Positions 55,360 through 64,000 of a DNA stretch of 64,000 nt are shown in pieces. Origin of the DNA: Durusdinium trenchii (taxonomy: Eukaryota > Sar > Dinophyceae > Suessiales > Symbiodiniaceae). The first letter of the stretch is position 1; each line of letters starts with the position of its first letter. The notes beneath the pieces were generated by a model. That model was not told the origin of the DNA, did no database searches, and saw only the letters and a list, made by a program, of their open reading frames with translations. Both the position numbers and the translations under genes were made by a program. Where the stretch lies: contig CAXAMN010021273.1 of the NCBI GenBank assembly GCA_963970005.1, forward strand, positions 358,166 to 422,165, given 5' to 3'.

Positions 55360-56625
55360 GAAGAATTCCATTGAAAAGCCGTGGTTGGTGAAGCCCCTCA
55401 GGATCAGGTTCGCTTATTCTTTCAATGAGTATTGCGTCTATGGCTGCCAAGTGGAGGACTAGACCAGTTCAATCGCCCGCGCATGATTGGCACACCATCA
55501 AAGACCTTCGTTTGCATTTTTTGGCACACCACTTTGATACAAATAGATCTAGATCACATATCCCCGCTAGACTTTCCCATCTCCCTCTACAAGTGGCAGG
55601 TACTTTGGCCACTGGATCCCCGAGAAACGAGACATAGACCAACAGCTTCTCACTGAGGCTCCACCCCGTGAGAACTCAGTTAGACCAACGAACACATCAC
55701 ACATGGGTTCATGGATGGCATGCCCCCCCCTGTTCGTAAAAGAAAGTCGTCTTCCTTTCGTGGCTTTTCGGTCTCCACAAACCCATAATGATGGGTTCAG
55801 AGTGTAGATTGAAAAGTATCTCCTCCAAAAACGACGTTACATTCTTCGGTCACCTGTTAGGTCTGGGCTCATCTGGAGACCCAAAAAGGACCATTTTCCA
55901 AGGGTTGGCAAGTCAGAGTGTCACAGTCCTTGAAATAATAATGGTTTCGTCCTTGGACTGGTCTTCGGAAAACTCGTCATCCGAAAATCAAGGGCCCATG
56001 GATTGAACCATCCACCTGGGCCCAGACACTCAATGGGATTGGCACATTTACCTACATTGGGTTAGTTTGAGGGGTCAATGTAGGTCAAAGTTCCAGCCCC
56101 AGAAGGGTTGTGTTTGGGTATTTACCTGGAGACCTTTGGGAGAGCTTTGGGAGACCAAGAGGGAGACCAAGACGAGCAATGACATCGTGGAAAGAGACGC
56201 ATGAAACGGACCAGGTGGGAGATGCAGAAAAAGAGACGCACAAACTGGTTTGGGATCAGGTAGGACATGGTAGGACTGATTGTTCAGTTGGTTTGCACTG
56301 TGATCATGTGGTACATATATATATATATATTTCAATAGTTCCGCTAGTCCTAGATAAAGAGGATCAGGGTAGAAAAACATACAGTAGACTGGCGTGGAGC
56401 CACCTATTCAACAGTTCCTTCAATTCTTCCCACACATGATTGGACCTTAATGCTTTAAAAGGGAGACCCCCCGGATGCTCTGGGTGTGTAAGTTTATGTT
56501 TCTCTTCTCAGCAACATAATATATAATAATGTTTCATGTTGTCTCTTCTCAGCAAAACCGGTTTGGCACTTTTGAGACATACACAAATCGCGGTCATGTG
56601 GTTCCTGTTCCGATCCACTTCACTC
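55360..56625. other. Non-coding stretch, no gene seen
   Basis: GGAGACC/GGGAGACCAAGA-like repeats near 56125-56175 and a TATATA run near 56316. No gene. Confidence 0.4.
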
Positions 56626-56627
56626 CA

Positions 56628-56780
56628 GGTCCCTGCGGTGCTTCGCCTGTGGTCCTTCGCCCAGTTGGGCGTCGCCAACGCGTCTGCCATCGCTGCCGCC
56701 TTTCGCCACGCGCGGGACGACGAGCGGCGAACGGGGCTGTCGGCCGCGGAGGCGCACATGGCGGGAAGATCGGAGAAATG
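56628..56780 (+). CDS. Candidate helical exon, possibly PPR-related
   Basis: CACTCCAG precedes VPAVLRLWSFAQLGVANAS, then AIAAAFRHARDDERRTGLSA and AEAHMAG. GC-rich and helical with LxLW and AxAxA patterns, but without the standard PD turn. Confidence 0.35.
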
Positions 56781-57302
56781 GGGAACCTGCGGGCATGGAA
56801 AGAAGCTGTAATCGCGGGGAAGGCGGATGTCTTTGTTCAAGAGAAAGAGATAGAAGACAATAATGCGATATATAGAACAGGGGTGTGTAGGGCATTGGTT
56901 TGAAGAAAAGAGGCTATCCTGACATACTTATTGTGTGTTCCTTTGTAAATTAACTTCTTAACGTGGCTATTTGATAAGGGGCCAAACTTGAAGGGTCGTG
57001 ACATCACCTTGATTTAGGGTCTACATAGTCCACATGCAGTCAATCCCTTGTTATGGGAAACCATGTCAAATCTATTGCCCATAATAGTGGGGAACATTGC
57101 TGCTCATTCTACATCGCCAAGTCTATTTCGCTTCGTGTTTCAGTGTCAAAGGGGCCTGACTAAGCCCAACCCCGGTGCTTTTGTTCTTCAAATTTCGGCT
57201 CAACTCTGCACAAGAAGGCACTGGTATACGAGAACATATCAATTTGGTGTCAATTGATTGTACATCACTTTTTCAGAACCAGTATACAGTAAGTCTACAG
57301 CC

Positions 57303-58215
57303 ATGGTGATGCAGATCTCACTGCGTCAGCTCAACGGCGAAGTGATGATTCTTAAAGCCTCATTGGAGATGACCGGAAGGGAGCTCAAGAGGAGATCAAA
57401 GAACGTCAGTGGTGGAAGGACAAACTCACAGGTGAAACAACTCGAGTCGAGGTTCTTGTTGGAGAGAGCAAGCTGATTGAGAATGATGAGACACTTGCAG
57501 CCGCCGGCCTTTCCGTGGATTCCAAATTGACAATAACTTTCAATCACAACACAACAAGATGTTCCCACAAACGAGACATCACTCAGTTTCGCCACTTCCA
57601 ATCATTGATAGCGGTTGAAATCCCAAACGATATTTCTGAGAGAGGGAAGCGTTCAGTGGATGCAGCACCTTGGCAAAGCTGACCATCTCCGACACAGTGA
57701 CCGCATTAGGGACGGTGCCTTTGCGACCTGCCTTAGATTGGCAAGTGTGACCATTCCCGACACAGTCACCAACATTGGGAGATGGGCCTTTGCGAGCTGC
57801 AGCTCTTTGGCAAGTGTGACCATTCCCAACTCAGTGACCCGCATTGGGGATGGTGCCTTTGAGAACTGCACTGCTTTGGCAAGTTTGACCATTCCCGACT
57901 CAGTGACCCACATTGGGAATGGTGCCTTCAAGGACTGCGGGTCTTTGACAACAAGTGTGACCATACCCGACTCAGTGACCGACATTGAGCATATGACCTT
58001 TGCGAACTGCAGCTCTTTGGCAAGTGTGACCATTCCCAACTCTGACCCAAATTCAGGATGGTGCCTTTGAGGACTGCAGTGCATTGGCAAGTGTGACCAT
58101 CCCTGATTCTGCAACCTACGTTGGAAGTTTAGCCTTTGCTGGCTGCCCTGGTGCCTTTGACTCACTGGTGCCTTTGACGGTTGCTGCATTGAGCATAGCA
58201 ATAGAATCTGAATGA
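57303..58215 (+). pseudogene. Ubiquitin-like domain plus BspA-type leucine-rich repeats, frameshifted
   Basis: The ATG at 57303 opens MVMQISLRQLNGEVMILKAS, the first strand-turn-strand of a ubiquitin-like fold. A one-base deletion near 57386 shifts the frame, after which RVEVLVGESKLIENDETLAA, then AGLSVDSKLTITF, completes it. BspA/LRR_5 repeats follow from about 57640: ASVTIPDTVTNIGRWAFASC, VTIPNSVTRIGDGAFENC, LTIPDSVTHIGNGAFKDC and further copies, consensus IPDSVTxIGxxAFxxCxxLxSVT, about 23 residues each. More shifts occur near 57690 and 58040. The last repeat ends with a stop at 58213-58215. Ubl plus LRR proteins are a large family in symbiotic dinoflagellates; binding role inferred, mechanism unknown. 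Apparently intronless, so perhaps a retrocopy. Confidence 0.8.
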
Positions 58216-58219
58216 TGTG

Positions 58220-59270
58220 AGTGCCATCAATGCGAATATATGTCGAGTGTATCATTGGTTTCTCTCAGTGAGGGCTTTCTTTCGAGCGCATATCTTGGCT
58301 CCACAAAGAGCTCGCCCGAACCCGGGGGCATCGGCGGAAGAAAACAGTGTGCAGGCTGAGGCGGGAGGAGGACAGAAGGACAGCTCCCCATGAGAGCGAA
58401 ATGGTAGGTCACAGGCTCATTCAGGAGTTCGTGAGGCTGTCGTCTTTTGGTTGTTCGACCATCCGGCAAAAACGGCGTGCCACGTCGTTTTCAGCATTTG
58501 ATCGTGATCGTTGAATAATCCTGAAGAGCCAAAGACTCAGAGCCATCCTGTTGCGACGCCATCGTCCGTGACCTCAGTGACCAAATTTTCCGTCCGAAAA
58601 CGGTCGATTCGTGGGTGAAATGAAATGCGCGCAGGTGCCCAAAGTCTGGTGGGCTTGTGGAATTTTGGGTGTGAACAGCAGCTTCTCGCAGCGGCTGGCG
58701 CAGATCTCTGCAGGAGACGTTTTGTCGATTTTTGCCCGGGCGCAGATATGTGTAAATCGATGGACTCGTTCAAACAAGCGATGTATATAGCCAGGTTTTT
58801 AGGTGATGATCCTGTGGGTGTCCTTTCAAATTTCATGTCATGTCGAGTATAGACTCTGGTGTTGGTTTTTGGGATGCAGACACAAGCACGATCAAGCAGC
58901 TCTCTTTTTCTAGCCAACCTCAGGTGGAGAAAGCAAGAGCCTGGCGTCCGGACCCTCCGAGATGTCCTCATGTGCCACCGAGATGTCCTCATGCCGGAAC
59001 CCCAGTTCGTCCCACACCCCTCATGGGACGTCTCGTCTTTCCAATGTGGTGTTTATGTAGTATACGTATACTTGGCTCACAAAGAGCAACCCTGGTACCA
59101 GCAGTCACAAAGGGGTGCTATCCATGGAGGTTAGGGGTGCCCAGCTACTCCACTCACTGGATGGGACGTTTCACACCACCCCGACATGTGACTCCTGGTG
59201 CTTGGATGTACTTGGGGGATTGGCTCGCAAGACTTCGGAGTTTGGTCCGTTTTTGTTCGAGTCGAACAGG
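58220..59270. other. Non-coding stretch, no gene seen
   Basis: No gene recognised. It contains the second dispersed repeat copy (59097-59199). Confidence 0.4.
59097..59199 (+). repeat. Dispersed repeat, copy 2
   Basis: Partner of 35335-35434. Flanks differ on both sides. Confidence 0.88.
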
Positions 59271-59289
59271 ACTCCTCAGCCGCTTCGAC

Positions 59290-59475
59290 TCGGCTGAACT
59301 CTTGGCCATCACCATGGCCGCGGCGACCGAAAGCACCCGGGCGCCAGTGGTGACGGGCGAGCTTTTGGCCCAGCTCCAATGGGAGCTGCTCCGGCGTTTG
59401 TCACGCGACCCAGCAGGGAGTGGTTTGAGTGCCCTCCAAGCAGCCTTGCAGGACGGAGAGACGACGGAGAGATGG
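59290..59475 (+). CDS. Candidate helical exon, unknown
   Basis: AELLAITMAAATESTRAPVV, then TGELLAQLQWELLRRLSRDP and AGSGLSALQAALQDGE. GC-rich amphipathic helices flanked by AT-rich DNA, like the PPR exons, but no clear PPR unit. Confidence 0.35.
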
Positions 59476-59639
59476 AACAAATTTCTTTCTTTTTGTTTTT
59501 TTCGAGGTGGAGGATGTGGAGGGTGGGGTGTATAGACAGTGTAGACTTTTTGATGTCTTAGGAACGATTTGGGTTGGTGAGGGACCGAGGGAGAGTGATT
59601 GCTGCATGTTGCTGCTATTTGCTGATGGCTACCCTCTTA

Positions 59640-60270
59640 AAAATGTAATTGAGGTGGGGGGGTGGGGTATGTAATTACAATTTGCAATTACTTTTTTTTT
59701 TGTTTTCTTTTTTCGCAGCTGCGGTCCGTCCCATATTTTGGTCCGTCCCACACTTCGGTCATGTTTTTCGCAGCCATTTGGTTGGATCATTGGGCCACGG
59801 GCGATGGCAGCTTATGTCTGGACCTTAGACATGTATGGAAGTGTATGGACGGTGTTTTTTTTTTTAATGGGAGGAGCGAATTTATTGGACACGACGATTC
59901 AATGCACCTGCAGCTGGGGCTCAATGGAAAATATATGTCTGTGCTTTTTTATACGAAAATATACCTTTACCATCCTTCACCGTCCTTCACCTACTATTTA
60001 TCATCATTGAGTATTTATATTCTTTATCATACTTTATCTACTATTTATACTATTATACTATTTATCATCATCCTTTACCTACTATTTGACACCAGACAGA
60101 ACAGAAAGCATCACATTATCTCACATCATGTCATATCACTTCAGGTCACATCAGCCTTTCAGCAACATGCAATATCATGCAACCACATTACAATCACTCA
60201 GACATATTCAACAAAGCACCAGCCCCAAAGATGTGTCATATATGTTTGCCATTTTGCAAAACGTGGTATC
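59640..60270. other. AT-rich intron-like DNA
   Basis: Poly-T runs and TTTATCATC/CTACTATTTA words at 59990-60090. No gene. Confidence 0.45.
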
Positions 60271-60345
60271 CCTCACTTTGGTCTGTCCCCTCACTATCCC
60301 TCACTTTGGTCCGTCCCCTCACTATCCCTCACTTTGGTCCGTCCG
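60265..60345. repeat. Tandem repeat of CCCTCACTTTGGTCCGTCC
   Basis: Three copies with a period of about 28 bp. Confidence 0.8.
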
Positions 60346-61020
60346 TGGTGCGTCCCTCGCTTTGCCCATGTCGTGCCTGCGGTGTGGGCGGTGGCGCAGG
60401 GCAAGGGACTTCTGGTGCCGCCACGTTGAGGAGCACCGCTTCCATGACGGGTGCCTCGCAACGGTCCTTCGCTCCTCAGCACACTTCTGTCCTTATTTGT
60501 TTTGTTTCTTACATGTGGGTGCTGTGTGATATTGTATGGCTGAGTTTTGGTGTCATTGCAAATGGACCCACAAGAGGTTTAGAGGATTCCCACTTGCTTC
60601 ATGTTGGTTCTTGATGGTTCATGATGGTTCTTGTGCTAAGGAGCAGGCAGCCAGTTGTGGGACCATATCAGGGAGCGGCATGATGAAGATGTTCTGGCGT
60701 CATGGAATGGGTCCCTTGGTCTGAGATGGTCTGAGACTGCCACCTCCAGAGTGATGATGATGACATTAAATGATTCGTAATTTCAAGAATACAAACAATT
60801 ACAAGCAAATTTAACGCCATAGTGAAATAATAAACAATATCAAAAATATACATGCAAATGGGGTTCTTTGAAGTTTTTTTATTGTATTCACATGATTTCA
60901 CAGGTATTCATGGTAGTTTGGTCAATCTTGGTTATGGTTTGTCTAGAACGGTCTAAAAAAGTTTATGAATGATTGAAACCTAATTTGCTGTTGCTTCTTG
61001 ACGTCGTGACACCTTGCCAG

Positions 61021-61182
61021 GTGTCCAGTTTGCGCCTTTTCGTCTCCGGAGGCGGCTGGCCAGTCTTGCAGAATCTGGCCGAGGAAGGTGCTGGTCGTTG
61101 CATTTGGGTTCAACAGGCAGTATTGCCCCGAGAAGGTGACTTGCCCAGCATTGGAAAACCTGTCATGGTTGTCCATGTAATG
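61021..61182 (+). CDS. Candidate exon, unknown
   Basis: CCTTGCCAG precedes VSSLRLFVSGGGWPVLQNLA, then EEGAGRCIWVQQAVLPREGD. No domain recognised; kept because of the clean acceptor and open frame to a TGA at 61183. Confidence 0.3.
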
Positions 61183-61897
61183 TGATGCCATCGGACTAAG
61201 AACATGAGAGACCCCCAAGAAATCCCAAGAATATCCAAGAATGGTAAGGGAGATTAGCAGAATGTTGTGCGAGTCTTGTGCTGCCATCTGGCCAGTTCCT
61301 TGACCCGTCCTACCTGCCGGATACTATGGGCGCGCGGTGCCTTCGGTCAGTCATCACCCACAATTTGAACCTTGGTTACTATTATTTACTATCGAGTTGA
61401 TGTGATTTGATTTTTCATGTTTGTTTTATTTTGTAGCATTTCGTAGCTGCTGTATGTTTTATATGGTTGTGGAAGTTTTAGGAGTGCTTCACATGGTCCT
61501 TGCTCCAGACTGCTTTCCCCTGCTATGCTCATCTTTGCTCTGAGGATGACGTTGCTCCCGAACCCCGGCGCGAGGGGAAGATACGGGCCTGGGTTGGAGA
61601 GGCGGACGCAGGAGCATGTGTGGGGTCATTCCATGGCCCAGCCGGCCCTGCTCACGATCCTGCTCCAGCCAGCAGCCTGCGTGATGCCCCTTGGAAAGTT
61701 TGGCAACCCTTTCAGTTTTTGATTTTTTGTCGCGTAGCCCTTCCAGGCCATTCCAGGATAATCCAGGCCCTTCCTAGCCTTGTTAATTTATGTTAATTTT
61801 CCATATTCCATCATGTTCCTTCATCATTCAGGATCCGATGCTCCGGGGGAATTCACCGGTCAGTCACGCTGGCGGTAGCATTGGCGGGGCTCTTGGT

Positions 61898-61965
61898 CAT
61901 GTCAGGCCGGCAGGCTGGATGTCTCCTGCCGACATTGTATGGCTGGCCCGTCCAAGACGTTGGTG
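61898..61965 (+). repeat. 68-bp duplicated segment, copy 1
   Basis: Matches 63169-63236 at most positions (CATGTCAGGCC, GCAGGCTG, ATGTCTCCTGC, GGCCCGTCCAAGA, GTTGGTG). Confidence 0.88.
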
Positions 61966-62305
61966 CTTTGGCATGGCTCTGAACACGTTTTCTTGTATAA
62001 TTATACAATCCTTCAATGTGCTTATGGCACCTTATGGTGACATACCACGACGATCCATGATGTACATGTTATATCATATTATAGCAATGTATATCAGCTT
62101 ATATCAGCCTTTCAATCCTTCAACATTGAGGTATATTGAGGTTTCTGCACACTGCCAGTATCTGGAGAACGGGGAGCTTCCAGAAGGCCATGTCCGCCTG
62201 CAGGCAGCTCAACCTGCAAAAGGCAGTTTCTATATGTTTCTATATTTTTGCATAAAACATAGTGAAGCAGCGTGCAACAGGACACAGCAAGTGATTTGGC
62301 ACTGA

Positions 62306-62518
62306 TTGGCCCGGCTTCATCATGTTTCATCAGTGGTCAAAGATTGCATGGCCTCTGAGGAGATGCGGGATGCTGCGGACATCATGATCGCCGCTCTTCC
62401 AGTTCTGGAGCCGCTCGCGCCACAGGACAACCCGATTCAGGTTGTGGACCGTCCGAGGGCCACAAATCGGGCGGCGGACCGTCTGGAGGAGCAGGAGTTC
62501 GAGCCGGATACTGGGTCA
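62306..62518 (+). CDS. Candidate exon, unknown
   Basis: MASEEMRDAADIMIAALPVL, then EPLAPQDNPIQVVDRPRATN and RAADRLEEQEFEPDTG. GC-rich, acidic, helical. No family recognised. It may join the next candidate at 62857. Confidence 0.35.
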
Positions 62519-62856
62519 GTCCTTTGGAGGAAGGTTACCATGACAATCCATGACATACCATGGCAACATATGAACAATTATGAACACATGCAGAATGTAA
62601 TAGCATGTAGCAATTTGTAACATATTGTAACAACAACATACAACAACCACCATCATCTATCATCAACATTCAACATCATTCAACTATCGCTCTGAAGCTT
62701 TTTGATGTCTTTTCAGGCCGGATCATGCCGGCAGGATCCGGCAGGGCGGAGTTAAATTTTGATGAATTTTGATATGTTTTGCAACGTTTCAATCTTCTTT
62801 TCTTGGCTGCCTTTACATGCCTTTACTATCCTTTACTTGCAGTTTGCCTCTTCAGG

Positions 62857-62969
62857 TCTTGGCGGACCGTCTGGTACTTCGGTGGCTTGACTCCTTGTGG
62901 CTGCTGGACACCCCGTACCTGGACCGTCTCCACGAGTTGGACTGGCTCCGACAGACCCGCGTCCTGTGA
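62857..62969 (+). CDS. Candidate terminal exon, unknown
   Basis: CTCTTCAG precedes VLADRLVLRWLDSLWLLDTP, then YLDRLHELDWLRQTRVL and a TGA at 62967-62969. Leucine-rich helix; no family. Confidence 0.38.
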
Positions 62970-63168
62970 TCTAGCTTTGCTTCAACATGCTTTGGTTACT
63001 TTTGATTTGTGGAATTTGGGTCTGAAATGGTCTGAAGACAGGGCATGATGTTGCATGGCAGCGTATCGCAGGTCTAGATTGATATAGATTAAACTTGATT
63101 TTTCAGGGGGGTCCTTAATGATTGTGAATTTCTTGGAGAAAGCTTATGTCAGTCTGAATATGTCAGGC

Positions 63169-63236
63169 CATGTCAGGCCAGCAGGCTGAATGTCTCCTGC
63201 TGACGCTGTATGACTGGCCCGTCCAAGATGTTGGTG
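63169..63236 (+). repeat. 68-bp duplicated segment, copy 2
   Basis: Partner of 61898-61965, here after a doubled TGTCAGGCCA. Confidence 0.88.
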
Positions 63237-63689
63237 AAAGCGTGTGAAAGCTCTCGGAAAGAGCCTTAGAATTCCTGTCTTCGATTGGGAAAAGCCCTGA
63301 AGCGGCAAGGTTGCTTGGATCCTTGGATATACAATGGGTTTGTCGAGGGATGCCGAAAGTTTGAGCAAGTTGTATGGGCCTGTAGAAAGCCAGACAGATC
63401 TGTGTAATTTTTCCAGCTGTGAGATGGCACTTCCCAGCAAGAAGTCCAGACAGGGGCACTCCAACGAGCAGCGGTTCAAAATCACATGGACCCACCTGCC
63501 AAGAATTTGACAGTCTGACAATGTTGTTAATGCTGGGTCAGGCTGGAATCGAGGAACGAGCCCTTGCCAGCAAGAATAGCTGTTTCAAGCTGTGCAGCCA
63601 GCGAATGCTGGCAGCAGCTCCAGTGAACATAAGTGAATGCTCGCTCGGACCCAAAAAAGAGGCGTCCGAAGTCCTTTCGTAACAAAAAT

Positions 63690-63830
63690 AAATGTAATTG
63701 CCCCCCCCCACGTCCGCCCCCTCTATAGGGGTGGCCATATTTGCTGATCGATGATTAATTAGTGTTTGATGATGATGATGATGAGGAGGAGGAGGAGGAA
63801 TATAATTAGGTGGAAGTGGAAGAGGAGGAG
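63690..63830. repeat. Low-complexity CCCC, GATGAT and GAGGAG tracts
   Basis: CCCCCCCCCACG, then GATGATGATGATGATGAGGAGGAGGAGGAGG and GGAAGAGGAGGAGG. Histidine/proline-rich readings on the - strand are repeat products. Confidence 0.85.
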
Positions 63831-63911
63831 GGCGGTGACCACGATGGCTGAGTGATAGTAATGCTTGGTTGTGTTTCTTCACCTTGTGAAACAGTTCTTC
63901 CGGTTGACCAG

Positions 63912-64000
63912 GACTTCCTGGGCATCCTTTGGGCGCTCCACTTCGCATCCGCCACAAGCAGATCCGCTTCGGCGCGGGTGGACGTGCTGCGCTGGGCAGA
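63912..64000 (+). CDS. Candidate exon, PPR-like, cut by window end
   Basis: GTTGACCAG precedes DFLGILWALHFASATSRSAS, then ARVDVLRWA. GC-rich with a helix-turn pattern similar to the PPR exons. It runs off the window. Confidence 0.35.

Noticed and set aside
63538-63957. Pro/His-rich - strand protein
   Set aside because: The middle is translated GATGAT and GAGGAG microsatellite, and the + strand has a better exon candidate at 63912.

Overview
This window looks like a stretch of dinoflagellate nuclear genome, most likely from a Symbiodiniaceae-type alga. That is an inference, resting on four things: (i) a Copia retrotransposon whose polyprotein carries a cytosine-methyltransferase-like region between protease and integrase; (ii) many short pentatricopeptide-repeat (PPR) exons, all on the + strand; (iii) a ubiquitin-like plus BspA-type leucine-rich-repeat gene of a kind common in these algae; (iv) very low gene density with abundant satellites and microsatellites. 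No operon, Shine-Dalgarno pattern, rRNA, tRNA or CRISPR array was recognised. There are two assembly gaps (27308-27407 and 43068-43077).

Layout. 1-8152: an almost complete but frameshifted Copia-type LTR retrotransposon on the - strand (5' LTR and primer binding site on the right; gag, protease, GRF finger, methyltransferase-like domain, integrase, RT and RNase H running leftwards; the 3' LTR is cut by the window edge). 9594-10476: a multi-pass membrane protein with one homopolymer frameshift. About 11250-16215: an AT-rich, decayed Polinton/polinton-like-virus type element with an A32/FtsK-like packaging ATPase, a retroviral-type (rve) integrase with a C-terminal tail, a DNA cytosine methyltransferase with an internal 45-bp duplication, a zinc-finger protein and small ORFs. 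About 17-56 kb: a long train of PPR-encoding fragments on the + strand separated by 0.3-9 kb of apparent intron or intergenic DNA.

Inside that train lies an array-rich block. It contains tandem arrays (23.1-24.1 kb), TTCGCGAA-rich DNA (24.3-24.95 kb), and a nested inverted-repeat structure at 38.7-45.9 kb that encloses a charged coiled-coil gene and two satellite arrays. 57303-58215: a frameshifted ubiquitin-like/BspA-LRR gene. 58.2-64 kb: mostly apparent intron-like DNA with a few candidate exons and duplicated segments.

Functionally, two mobile modules dominate the left quarter: the Copia element, and the virus-like element whose ATPase, integrase and methyltransferase fit packaging, integration and DNA modification. 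The host content is mainly RNA-binding PPR repeats, expected to act in organelle RNA processing. Exon boundaries were placed by eye from PPR signatures and AG acceptors and are approximate.
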